A stretch of 64,000 bases of DNA. It comes from Onchocerca volvulus (Eukaryota; Nematoda; Chromadorea; Rhabditida; Onchocercidae). This document shows positions 52,201-63,747 of the stretch, piece after piece. Where the stretch lies: positions 1,656,978-1,720,977 of the forward strand of contig HG738139.1 in assembly GCA_000499405.2 (NCBI GenBank), in the 5' to 3' direction. Numbering within the stretch: the first letter of the stretch is position 1; each line of letters starts with the position of its first letter. The notes below the pieces were generated by a model. That model was not told the origin of the DNA. It saw nothing but the letters and a program-made list of their open reading frames with translations, and made no database searches. A program made the position numbers and the translations under genes.

Positions 52201-55200
52201 AATTTCATGGCTACGGTACATTTTCCTGTTTCTAAAATATTTTTTTTAATAAAAATTGAAAAATACTTGTATTTATCTTTTCGAAAATTAACTGCTGCAC
52301 TGAAATTTAATTCGAAATTGAAAATCTTTTGATTTGCTTGCAGAAGCTCAACCATTGGAATACAGTCAGTTATTTAATATGTACTATTCGATAGATGCAT
52401 GTGGGGCTCGGCTTGAACCGGTATTAAATCCTCAGCTTTCAATGTTGCTACCTGTGAATGTACCTCGTTATAATGGTACTGCTGATGCTGTTGAAAACAA
52501 TAATAGGTAAATGACTGAAATACTTTCAAAAGCGATAATCTGAGAGAAGCGGTATGATCAGCTGGCTAAATCCCTTAAGCAATGCGCATATTTCGATGAG
52601 AATGAGTTATAAATACTGCAAAGATTCGTTCATAGCAAAACCTATACTAATATATACTATTCTTGCTTTTTCAACTAACATTAAACTTTTTATCTAAGTG
52701 TAAAATGTTTTCGACACATTTTTAGTTTGCATATGTTATTTTCTTATTTCGAAAATTCGCAGACTTCTCGAATAATTCTTTTTTTACAGTATGCTTGATT
52801 CTTCATTACTTTGGGGTAATCATCGTATCGATCATATATTGCACTGCCCACATGCTATGATTACTTTGCCATCATCAGCCCTTCCCAATGTTCTCCATAC
52901 TTCATATTGGGAAAGTGATGATGTAGCTGCTTTTATTCTCAAGTTAGTTTAATCTCTTAATTTCAGAAGAACTTTGATTCTGAAATAATAACTTATACTT
53001 TATATGTATGTGATTAGGAAATGAAGAATATTTTACATTTTAGGACAATAATGTTTAATTATTGAATTAAATCGTATAGCCTAAGTTGATGCCATAAGTT
53101 TTTCACATGAAGAAGCCTATATACTATTGTAACCAGTATTCTCATGTCATTTCCAATAGAGATTCCTTTAAAGAAAAAAAAAAAAAAAAAAAAAAAAACC
53201 ATCAACTATTAGATGATTGTATTTTGAGATGGAAATTATGTCTTAAAAAATTTTTAGGAATTTATGAAGAGAAGACGATATTGAAATATAAAGTTGTTAA
53301 AAAGTTCTCAAGATCAGAATAATAGTTTAAAATTTGTCGATGCTCATGTAATGATCAAAAACAATCCTTCCAGACAGTTTTTACATTCGGAAAGTGTCCA
53401 TCCAGTAAATTTGACTAATATTGCAAAAATTCCATCAGAAATTAAACTTGGTCCTGCAGTATGGAACAAGAAGAGAACCAAATATAAAGTTAGTAATATA
53501 AATTTTTCGTTTTCGATGTATAGTTGTTTCGTTTAATAAATTCGTTTCGAATTTAAATTCAGATTTTATACAATTGAAGCTATATTGCTGCTATTTTCAG
53601 ATCGCCAATTTAGCACCAAGTTTCAGTGGTAACGATCTTATTTGCGTAGAAGGAATTGAGCAGGTGATCCATGCACGATTTTGTTATGGACCAATGGATT
53701 TAGTAGCTCTAAGTCGTGAAAATATTTCCGCTTATATGCGACCTACTGGAGGTGATTGGCAGCTGATTAAAACAGATATTACTGATTCTCATGGCAGAAT
53801 TACATTTGAGGTTATTTATCCATATATTTATTAATTATTTCATTTTTTTTTTCACCTTTTGTATAAATAGAAAAAAAGGGATTTTTTTTCTGTCAAACAT
53901 TCATTTTCTAATTGAATTTTTATTCTGTTTTAAATTCTACTGTTCTAATTTCAAAGTTTGTTCATCGGCAGTTTCTTAAGCTAATAATGAAATTTCCTAA
54001 TGATCAAAGGGATAAAAATTTTTGTTTCATTATTTCTGTTTTTATGAACTATGCGACTTATTCTTATGGTGTAGAAAAGAAAAAAAAAGATTTTAAATTT
54101 AATTAAGAAATACAAACATCATGTATCTATATATAAATAAAAATGTAAATGCTACCTGTTACCTACACCCGATCTCCGGTAAATTCTCAACCGATTTTTT
54201 CCAAATTTTGATACAACCTTGCACTCCAATAAATACGGTTACGTTTTTTCACATGTCACGTCCGTGACAACCGAAAATAGGTGAGGAGGTGGAATTTATT
54301 GGATCCGTCTACCTTTTTTTCCGTTATTCTCCTTTTTTCTCTCATCTTTCTTCTTGAGTAAAAGATACGGTTAGCCTCCGCCTACCTTTTTTTCTGCCAT
54401 TCTCCTTTTTCCCTTCATCTCTCTCTCTTCTTCTTGGGTAAAAGATGCGGTTAACAATAATAATAGAAATTAAACTGGGTTCAATGTGATGACCGTCGCG
54501 CGCCAATAAGTGCGCATCATCATCACGCGCTAACAAGGGCGCCCTTTCGATCATTTTGTATTTCCACGGGAGCGGTTTAATGCTCCGACTCGGGTTTTTT
54601 TTTTTTTAGTCTTCTCTTTTAGAGGTTTTCTTCTCTTTTATTTTATAAATTTATCATTAGATTTGTTTTACTAATATTGTTGACTTTTTACTGTTGCGTA
54701 ATAAATATTAATTAATATCAAATAATGATAAATAATAATAAATAGTGATAGTAATAAATTATATTGAATTATAACTAATAAATAGTAGTGAATAATAATA
54801 CAGAATGCTGAATAATAATAAATAATAATAAACAATAAATACTGAATACTAATAAATAATTAGCTAATCCTTTGTAACCCTCAACTAGGGTCAATGTCGA
54901 TTACTCTAGCGCGCCAACAAAGGCACCCTTTTCTATCATTTTAAATAGAGATTTCAATGAGAGCAGTTTAATGTATCGACTCGGGTTTTTTCCCTTTAAT
55001 CGTTTTCTCCTTTTTTATTTTATAAATTTATCATTAGATTTGTTTTATTGATATTATTGATTTTTCGCTGCTGTGTAACAAATAATAATTAATAATAATG
55101 ATAAATAATGAAAAATAATAAATAATAATAAATAAAAGGAATTTTTCGACTCCGCCCGTTCCGCATCTTCATGAGCAGACAAAATTTATTGAACCACGCC

Positions 55201-57502
55201 TTCTTTCTGCATTGACGCCTTCTCTCTGCCACGTTGCATTCAAATAAGCACGTGCTTTTAAATGAAGAAGGCCAGTAGTTTGAGTTTTTCGTTTATTTTT
55301 TGCTTTATGGGGAGTTTGGTTGCGTCACACAAATGTCGGGATCATGATAATGTATAATGAAATGTTTCCTTCAAACAATTTGTGAATTATCTTTTCTCAT
55401 ATTGGGCTGATATTACTTCTAATATTAGGTCGTATCTTGGATTCCAATGGATACGTTATTTTCAAAAGAAAAATTCCAATGGATACGTTATTCCAATTTA
55501 AGAGACTGCAATTCCCAGTTTGATAGACGTTTGCATTCACGCTCAACAAAGCTCAGAGAAATCCTTACAGTTGTGCGGTTTAGATCAATGGGTAAAATTT
55601 ATGAAAAGAGGCAATTCAAAACACAATCTAACAATAGAAGTCAGAGAGATAATCCTTAAATTGCTTGAACGAAACAATTGATAATACACTATCCTGACGT
55701 CGACATTAGTGCAACGCAACTAAATCCCCCACAAATCAAAGAATAAACGAATCACATTCTCACAAAGCAAAAAATAAATGAAAAGCTTGAATTGCTCGCC
55801 TTTATTATTTAAAAACATTTACCCATTGGAATGCAACGCGTATCAAAATTTGAAATCAATCGATGAATATTTAAAAACATGCGCTTATTCGACTGCAACT
55901 TTGTATCAAAATTTCAAAGCAATAGATTAAGGACTTTCCGGTATTTAAGATTTTGAATATAGATAATGTGCGTGTTTAGGAACTTACGTAGGTTCAAGAT
56001 TTCGCACAAACAAACATTGACATTTCTATTTATATAGATTAGCTTCTATTTATATAGATTAGCTGGAGCCGGACACGCGAAGCGTGGTCGGCCCCCATAG
56101 ATAGCTGAACGGCCATGCGGAGCATGGCCGGGCCAGCTAGTTATAAAATAGAAATACAAGATTCATGTATTATTGCAGCTTAAGAAGCGATTGCCGGTTG
56201 GAACACACCATGTAAAATTGATTGTACATGGAGATCATTCTTTTCTGGATTTGTATATTGCTGTGGCGCCACCTGGAGAACAATTTGTAGTGTTTAGTAT
56301 TGATGGATCGCTTACTGCCTCGGTGTCGGTCACGGGACGTGATCCACGTGTTCGACCGGGAGTTGTGGATGTGGTACGATATTGGCATGACTTGGTTAGT
56401 CTTTCTTTCCATTTTCCCATTAAAGAAAGGAATACTGAAAGTTGCAAAATGGAGAATTGATTAATTTCTCAATAATAATGGCAAAAATCGATGAAGCTAT
56501 TCTCTTATAATCAGGCTAATTGCGTTGAAACTATGGAAATTTTCGAGAATTTAAAATGTTTTTTAGGGCTACACCATTATCTACATTACTGCCAGGCCTG
56601 ACATGCAGCATAAAGTTGTAGCTTTATGGCTTGCGCTTCATAACTTTCCCCATGGTCTCCTCATTTTCACTCCATCATTTTCAACAGATCCTCTCAAGTT
56701 AGTTCTTCTAATTTTCGAGACATCTGTCAGAAATTATCAAATTTGGAATTCCAAATTACTGAAATTTTATCAGATGAAAATTTGGCCTTTACTTGCAAAT
56801 TTTCATTTCTAGGCAAAAAGTGCTTCATTTGAAAAACTACTTGGAGATGGGTTTACTCATCACTGCAGCTTATGGAAGCAGTAAAGATGTATCAGTTTAT
56901 AATAGTGCGGGGATAAAATCGAGCCGGATATTTTCCATAACCGGAGGGAAACGAGGTTGTATAAATATCGATTCTTATGCATCACATTTGAAAGATCTTA
57001 ATGAAGGGCTATATGATTTTGCGAAACCGTTTGATTCATCTCTTATCTTCCCTCACACAAATTCACTGAACATTCTCAGTCGCAGGTTTGAAAGAATTTC
57101 TTTTACTGAAAATAGTTATATAAATTAGCAAATTAGGCAGAAGCATTTAAAGCAATAGCTATAATATTTTTTGGGATTTATTCTCAATATTCATCGTCCC
57201 ATTATTTAGATATAGCTCAAAAATAAGAAAATAAGATAATTTACATGAAAGGGAATGGTTTAGCAAACCTTATGATTTGAAACTGAAATGTCAAGTTTCT
57301 TTTTTCTAGATTCTTGAACCTTCCGAAAAATAAACTATTTTAAAAATTTGGAATTTCATCAGTTTGCTCATGGCATTACCTGATCTGATTCTTAGTAATC
57401 TTATCAAAAATTTTGCAATTTTGCAGAAATTTGGTACGACGCACAAATTCATTCACGCCTCGAAGTGGACGGCAATTATCCGAAAAGAGAAGATTACTGT
57501 AA
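43230..57502 (+). CDS. pitp-1: RdgB/PITPNM-type phosphatidylinositol transfer protein (PITP-FFAT-DDHD-LNS2)
   Basis: Eighteen exons: 43230-43307, 45582-45714, 46854-47057, 47266-47438, 47607-47765, 48144-48401, 49644-49871, 51151-51387, 51733-51855, 52119-52215, 52344-52506, 52790-52942, 53305-53488, 53601-53810, 56179-56394, 56567-56697, 56813-57085, 57427-57502. They give 1031 residues. The family carries PI and phosphatidic acid between ER and plasma membrane at contact sites. Residues 1-249 are the PITP domain (MLIKEYRI, EYRIAQLYMIQ, NAGPGGSGQYTFK, IMCAYKLCKVEFRFWG, WQDEWDGL). A degenerate FFAT core, IYFDCME (269-275), follows a Ser run. A lipase-like fold carries GDYLGG (444-449). A DDHD domain spans about 545-670, ending HTSYWESDDVAAFIL. 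The LNS2 domain starts at about residue 800 (FSIDGSLTASVSVTGRDP, ITARPDMQHK). The acceptor of exon 13 is weak; all other junctions are sound. The 2.4-kb intron before exon 15 holds a Helitron. Confidence 0.93.
45784..45876. repeat. Three-copy ~30-bp tandem repeat in a PITPNM intron
   Basis: Three neighbouring copies begin GAAAATATGTGTAATTTA and are 29-32 bp long, followed by decayed fragments with TTAGTTATTATTATAC. Lies in the intron after exon 2. Confidence 0.85.
54126..56140 (+). mobile_element. Non-autonomous Helitron, about 2.0 kb
   Basis: The element begins TCTATATATAAATAAAAATG and ends CTAG at 56137-56140. A perfect 9-bp stem (CGGCCATGC / GCATGGCCG, 56110-56130, loop GGA) sits six bases before CTAG. 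It is flanked by A on the left and T on the right, the AT target used by Helitrons, with no target duplication or terminal inverted repeats. No Rep or helicase reading frame is present, so it must be mobilised in trans. It carries internal duplications and GC-rich patches unlike the host intron. It lies in the same orientation as the surrounding PITPNM gene, in the intron between exons 14 and 15. Confidence 0.85.
54305..54452. repeat. Two-copy ~70-bp tandem duplication inside the Helitron
   Basis: Copies at about 54305-54374 and 54378-54452 both run CCGTCTACC or CCGCCTACC, a T/C-rich middle, then GTAAAAGATACGGTTAG or GTAAAAGATGCGGTTAA. A larger diverged duplication follows: about 54475-54850 resembles 54884-55135 (shared CAATGT, GCGCGCCAA, GACTCGGGTTTTTT and a TTATCATTAGATTTGTTTTA core). 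Confidence 0.75.
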
Positions 57503-59877
57503 ATAAGTATCAAACAGTCATTCAAAGATATTCATTCATTTGTGATCTCAATTTAATGCTGTGTTATGATGTTTATTTATTATTATTATTGTACAGTGTG
57601 TATTGTTAAGTTTAATGTCAGATGTTTTAAAATTTTAACCTTGCAAATATGTTTGCAGTTAGCAGAAATGAGAAAAATTGTTACCAGTTTGATAATAGCA
57701 ATAAAATGAAAACTGAAGGTTATGATGAATAGCAGTTGATTTTGAATATGGTTTTATGACATAAATAAATAGAAAAAAAAATGAATACTTTCATTTTATC
57801 AAGTATCATCAGCATCATTGGTAAGAATAAAAAAAGGAAAAAAAAAGTAGTGTAAAGTGATTTAAAGCAAAATAATGGGCCAAAACAAATGGTTGAAGGT
57901 AGCAATCGCATAGGTAACTTTTCAAAAATATTTAATGTGCAGTTTTTGAGAGATTTTCCCATTCTCTAAGGAAGTTCGTTATTAAATATTGTGCATTTTC
58001 GAAATTTATGAAAATGAAAGGAAAAATAATGAAAATAAGAGGAAATAGCCATTATCATTTTATTATGTTGGAATATTTTCATAAAATTGTTGCATTTTTC
58101 TGTTTTAACAATTTTATATGAATTGTTAATTTCATAAATTTATCTACATTAATTTTTTGAAATAGTTTGCTTATAATAAACAATATTTTTATTTACAAAA
58201 GAAGTACTTTATTCATAAAAGTATTTTATAGTTCTTTCGTAGTCTCAAAAATAATCAAAATAAATTATAGATACTAAGTGTATTTGATTTATCGTAAAAA
58301 TCCTTACATTCGGTTTGATTACTTTCATTTATTTCATTTAAATTTTTTACTGCATCGATTCCTTATGGACTTCTTGTGTTCTTGTTCACGTTTTTTCAAA
58401 CTTTTGTGATATTTGAGTATAGCTTATATCTAAATAATCTTTCATTCAAGTGTGTCCGTTTTTTTCTTGCAGACGGTCGGACCACTTGAATCTTTCGCCG
58501 CACTGATTATATTTAAACGATTTTTCCACGTTTCAGATTATGAATTCGCAATCTGCATGGATGTACGAGTTGCTTGTCGTTTAAGTTTCATTTGATAAAG
58601 CCGAAATGAAGACGCAATAAATGCAAGAAAGGAAGAAATGAGCAAGAAAAATGTGAAGAAAAATTCAGGCGAAATAGAAAGTAATGAAATATCGAAGAAA
58701 TAGAATAACAAGAAATAATGAAAAACTTGGAAGAATTATGATGAAAATAATTTTAAAAGAATAATGAAATTGAATGTAATGAATTTCAATGAAGAAATAA
58801 CATATCTAAGTAGCAAAACAGGATAAAGGAATTACGAAGTTAAATTTTGCAATGAATTTAAGTAATAAAACAAAGTTTTTTGCTAAATGAAAACAATAAG
58901 GAGCGAAAAAGAAGTAGAACAAAGTGTAAAAATTTAAATGGAACTCAAAACAAAGTTGCTAAACTACAGTAAAATCAAGTTGTAGTACACTGAATTAAAT
59001 TCATTTCAGTTTATAAAGCTAGTTTGAAATGAAATGAGTTAAGCAAAAACATTGTATGATATAGAACTAATTCAAATTATTTCTTAAAATTAAACGTTTT
59101 CTTTGACGATTTTTTTTCTTTTCTCTTTTTATCTTGTCACTTTTTTATTTTTTATTCATTTGGTAATAAGTAACTTTTCTATCATTAAGGAAATAAAAAA
59201 TTATTGCTCATCATTATCAGTTCAAAGTTTAGAACTGAGGTGAGAAAGACATTCCAGCAAAAATTTTAGAATGAAATACATTTTGCTTGCTAAAAATGAA
59301 TTTTTTCATGACAAGTATTAATTTTATTATGACTTTCACTGTAATTAACATGCACTTCATCATAACTCCATTTTGATTGATAGACATGATAAATAAATAA
59401 ATCCATTACTTTTGCAATAAACATGCATTTTATTGTGATAAACAAACATTTTATCAATAAATATGCCTTTTATAATGACAAAAATCCATTTTTTTGTGAT
59501 AAACAAGTATTTTTATTTATCCGTAATTTGCTGATTGGAAATGATTCTTCTTGCTGTCTCAACTCACCAGCTTAATTATAGCATTCTTTAATTAATATCT
59601 ATTGTCGCTTCTTTTCTTTCTGATAGCGACAAAATAATAAGTTGAATTCTGTTCTTCTGTTCTCACAGTTTCTTCTATTTTGATGTTTATTCACTTGGTA
59701 ACGAACCTCAAACTTGGGTAACTAAACCTTTATTATGATTAATTTACGAATCAACATGCGTAACAATTATTACAACAATTATATTAACAATACAATACCG
59801 ATAATAATATGAAGAGATTATAATGTAAAAGAGGGGGGGGAGATAGATTTGGTAAAAAAGAAGAATTGGTTTATCAC
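57503..59877. other. Gene-poor flank 3' of PITPNM
   Basis: It contains the 3' UTR with an AATAAA at 57700-57705, about 200 nt after the stop. The rest is AT-rich sequence with decayed short repeats built on words such as CATTTTATTGTGATAAACAA (about 59400-59515). No gene seen. Confidence 0.55.
57700..57705 (+). promoter_or_regulatory. Poly(A) signal AATAAA of the PITPNM gene
   Basis: Plus-strand AATAAA about 200 nt after the stop at 57502; the nearest clear match downstream. Confidence 0.4.
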
Positions 59878-60091
59878 CAGCTGGTCCACTCGACCGAGCT
59901 GATGGCAGCTTGTTAGTTGAAATGATTTTGTAGTCAGGACCCCATCCCATCTTCTTCGTGGATGGGGGGTCATGGTACATTGTAGAGACAAGAAAGATCC
60001 TTTGTTGTCTCAGAAGTATGCGCCTTTGATGCGCATAAGATTGTGCTTTAGTTAGCTGATGATAATAGAGAGCTTCTTTTTTTTAAGCTCT
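59878..60091. other. Cluster of five consecutive hairpins
   Basis: Within about 210 bp lie: a CCAGCTGG palindrome with a neighbouring AGCTG/CAGCT stem (about 59880-59912); GACCCCATCC paired with GGATGGGG-GGTC (59938-59971, two-base bulge); GAGACAAGAAAG with CTTTGTTGTCTC around loop ATC (59985-60011, one mismatch in 12); TATGCGC/GCGCATA with a 7-nt loop (60017-60037); and AGAGCTT/AAGCTCT around a T-rich loop (60069-60091). GC content is well above the flanks. It could be a structured RNA, a transposon end or the leader of a retroelement. No family recognised. Confidence 0.5.
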
Positions 60092-61048
60092 TTAACTGGA
60101 TAGACAAAATGATTTACAATCGACTACATGAGATATGCAATGTAAAATTTTAAACAAAGGGATCACTGATTTTTCTTCTTTTATCTCGCGATTTCAGCGA
60201 CATCTATGCTGTATGCGGTAAGTTTTCGTATTTCAGTTACATATGGCTTAGTTCAAAAATTATGATAAGTGTAATCTTACTGAAAATAGATTTGGCATTT
60301 CATGTTCTATCTGGAGCTGTGAGAAAATTGGTTTTTATTGATAATAAATTTTTACATATCGTATTTCTCAAATATTTCGTTGAATTTATTTTTGAAGTCC
60401 TGAAACATTTCACTTTTATTTCAAAGTCAAAATTTTGGCGCAAAATACCATTAGTCTCAACTTCGATTAGCTTCACTCCCAAAACTTTATGTTACCACAA
60501 GAGGGAGAGTCAAGACTTCCTGTACTGATTGATTAACTTCGCACACTTATTTCATTATTTTCAATTGCAGATTATTTTCCCCAATTTTGATGTCTTTTGA
60601 AAATTACCGAATTTAAATTTTCGAATTGCCAAAAAATCTTTCTGTTCCCAATTTCCATCAACTGATGTGAGAATATCTCAGCTGATTAATTGTTTTGCAG
60701 ACATTCATATCTATAATTAATTTAACGTCTTTACATGCCGCCATGATAGATTATTTCAGCTTTATATGTTTTTAACAGCAAAAGCGAATATATTACAACG
60801 CATTAGTTATCTAATTCAATGTCATCTTTCCGTTTTTGTATGGCTGCCAATTTACCGCCATCTTCCACTGATTTTTTTTCTGTATGTAGAATACCCATCG
60901 TTTTCTGTAACATATTGGATCCTGACCATAGGCTCATTTTCGAAGGATGTGCTTCCGGAATCGGTTGGATTATGTTATTATTCTTAGAATTGTACTTTTG
61001 ATCGGTTGATATATTTTAATTGTTTCATGTTGCATCATCAATCTTCGT
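60092..61048. other. AT-rich spacer between hairpin block and LTR relic
   Basis: No supported gene. Short open frames on both strands (e.g. 60262-60528, 60766-60987) overlap and show no codon bias. Part of it may be the 5' portion of the LTR whose end is seen near 61204, but its left boundary cannot be placed. Confidence 0.45.
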
Positions 61049-61204
61049 TATAAAAGTTTAAGTACCCAAGTTTGAGATATCGCAAGGCATCGAGAATCAA
61101 TAGAACAGAATTCTAGATCTCTCAATTATTGTTACAATTAAGAAAATCGCGACAATTCAAGAATCCTTAAACATTGTCACCCTTAAGAAGATCAGCGACA
61201 ATTT

Positions 61205-61236
61205 TGGTCCAGCCAGCCGGATTTGAACCAGCGACC
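61205..61236 (+). other. tRNA-complementary primer-binding site
   Basis: Thirty-two bases read on the other strand as a tRNA 3' end: a T-arm with stem GCTGG/CCGGC and loop TTCAAAT, acceptor strand, and terminal CCA. No anticodon stem can be folded upstream, so it is not a tRNA gene. The terminal TGG fits a retroelement primer-binding site. Confidence 0.6.
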
Positions 61237-61390
61237 TAAGGATACCTCAAGAAAGGAACAAAGTGAGTAAGTATTAACTCATAACAAACTTGAAAGTGAT
61301 TGATCAGGAAGAAAAAAAAGAAAGATGAGTAGAAAGAAGACAAGATAGGAAAGTTCTCCTTCAATTCTCATAAGAAGGAATTTGTAATGT

Positions 61391-61864
61391 CTTGCAAATA
61401 CTGCGCGAAAGGCTGTTGAACAAGCAGTAAAATCAGAATGAAAAGAAGCACTAACAGAATTAGGTTACGAAAGAACGACAAAATGGTTAAAAAAGCAGAA
61501 TTCTAACACTGAGAAACAAATAATAGTTTTCGATGGTATAATCTCCAAGGCCAATAATTTGGAGATAGAATGGAAATAATTATTACGTTCAATAAAAGAT
61601 GGTAAATGGGAGAATGATGTAAAATTGTATGAGAATTACTTGTTTACAGAAGACTCTCTCTTCGACGCAGGAAATAAGATTTATTGTAAAAGAGCTTCAC
61701 TTATTATGACGGGACTGAATCGAATAAATGAGGCACTCAAAGAAATCAAAGGAGAATGTGAAATGACAAATATTAAGTCAGAAACAAAAGAAAGACAAAA
61801 GAAAGGCAAAAGTCTAGAAGACTTGATAGAAAAGCTGACCACACTAGTAAACCACCAAGTTTAA
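61391..61864 (+). pseudogene. gag-like reading-frame relic with in-frame stops
   Basis: One plus-strand frame stays readable from about 61391 to the TAA at 61862, interrupted by TGA at 61439 and TAA at 61577. The translation is charged and coiled-coil-like, rich in Lys and Glu, with no zinc knuckle or protease. Position just downstream of a primer-binding site suggests a decayed gag start. It matches no family I can name; an unrelated pseudogene is possible. Confidence 0.4.
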
Positions 61865-63747
61865 ATCCAATAGAAATTGAGGCAACAGGAGTGGGGTCAG
61901 TTTCTTAGCCAATTTGAAGAATCGATTTCCCATCTTCCTTCTCTCTTCATACGTTCTTCTTTTCAAAATAACTGTAGAAATCTGATTGTGTGGAATGAGT
62001 GATTTATCTATCGTTTGAATATTATATCACTGATGATGAGTAGTAAATAGATTTTGCGATAGTAAATGAGCTTTTTTTCTAGTAACGATTCAAAAAGCGA
62101 ATTCGCATGCTTTTTCCTTCATTATCTATGATAAATTGTCCTATTATGATTTTCAAAAAAATTCAGATCATATGGCCAAGATAAAAATACCGATTTTAAG
62201 CGTCATTGAATTAACAGAAGAGAAAAAAAAAAATTTTCTTTTCAGCTATGCATTCACCGTACTTCTATTGATTTTCCATTGCAGTAATGAACTTGACATA
62301 GTCTTAGGTTATTTTTCGAAAGAAACAGTCCTAATGATGAAAAAGCTATGAAATTATTGTCATTCGTTTATATCGAAATGATATTTTTTGAGGAATTCTC
62401 GCATATTTTCATATAGTACATGAAGAAAAATAATTATAAGGCTTTAATTCATAATCTTTTCAAAATGTTTTAAATAATTTTCACCAATAGCATAAATTAA
62501 AAGAATTTCCATTCTTCATAACGAATTTATTTATATGATTTATATTTTTATCCTCAATATATAATTAAAAGAATTTACGAATGTCATGCATGCGGTTGTA
62601 GTATTCCTTTTCATTTATGGTAGGATTTATGCTTGTTAATTTCTACAAATTTGTGCCTATGAATTTATATGTTTATGTTTATATACTATGTTACCAATAT
62701 GTTATCAAAGAAACAAATTAAAGAGATAAAAGTTACAATGTTATTAAGGAGAGACGATATGGAAGCGAGAAATATTTAGTTATAATGTTATACAACGAAT
62801 ATTTACGATTTCATAAAGAAACATTCCAAAAGACAAAAAAATCCCATAAAATTATAACTGATATTCCTGGATGATTACTGCAAAAAAGATTCATTATAGA
62901 TGACTTCATCTGCAGGAATTAAAACTATCTGTTGTTATACGAAAATTTTATATCTTAATGATTTTTCATTTTCAATTTGTGTCAAATTTCCTTTTTTCAA
63001 TGGTTATGTTATTGAAATCTCTGAATATTGCATGCTGGATGTTATATAGCTAGTAGTTTGAAGCAGATTTATAATTCCAACTACTTAGAAATTTCATTCT
63101 ACTTCTTAGTACTAATCAAATATCGAGAAAGAATATCGACAGAAATGATCAAATAATACTAATTGCCGTTAGATGACAAAGTCTCATAATATATACAAGC
63201 AATTTACCACATTTCAAGTTTCATGCTGATTAATGAAGTTTCATAATAATTTCATTGATATCTTGTGGAGCGATAAATAATCCTAAGGAGGCAGGATAAT
63301 AGCTTCAGTAATGTCTGATTAAGCTGACATGAAGTACTTAATTGAGATATTGCTATTATTATTATTGCAATAAGTAGTTCTGTCATATCATCATTCAACA
63401 TGTTGCTGATATACTAGGGATAGATATTTTATGATAGTGATAAAATAAGATTACAATATTTGCTTTCAAACTAAATTCGAGTTTTTATGTTGAATTGAAT
63501 ATTGAAGTTTGAACAATATGCTGAAAATAAAGAAATAATTCGAATTCAAATTTTTTGTTAGATGCCTATTTTGAGTTATGAGGAAAAGCAATTTATTTTT
63601 GATTTTTTTCCAAACTTCCGCAAACATATCACTTATGTTTATCTCTTTGATCATTCCGACTTCATTGATTTGCCTATGATCAGAACAACAACCACATATA
63701 TCTATATTAAATAGGACATTATATGATATTTCAATATTTTCAGCGAA
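61865..63747. other. AT-rich intergenic region
   Basis: About 1.9 kb without recognisable genes, repeats or RNA. It should include the promoter of the gene starting at 63748. Confidence 0.55.

Larger units (their letters stand above)
61049..61864 (+). mobile_element. Decayed LTR retroelement fragment (LTR end, primer-binding site, gag-like relic)
   Basis: A TATAAAAG box (61049-61056) is followed by about 150 nt, then a sequence starting TGG that is complementary to a tRNA 3' end (61205-61236). After that comes a broken reading frame. This is the order of LTR promoter, R-U5, primer-binding site and gag. Two imperfect 31-bp direct repeats ending GCGACAATT lie just before the binding site (about 61124-61153 and 61173-61204). 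No 3' LTR, protease, reverse transcriptase or integrase is visible, so the copy is truncated and inactive. BEL/Pao is a plausible superfamily for nematodes but not shown. Confidence 0.55.

Noticed and set aside
55447..55659. 70-codon plus-strand frame within the Helitron
   Set aside because: No Rep, helicase or other domain seen; it contains an internal duplicated peptide and looks like chance coding in repeat DNA.
59744..59980. 78-codon minus-strand frame over the hairpin block
   Set aside because: Its composition follows the hairpins and TAA-rich flank; no splice or start context.
61205..61236. tRNA gene on the minus strand
   Set aside because: Only the T-arm and acceptor 3' strand are present. 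No matching anticodon or D arm can be folded upstream.
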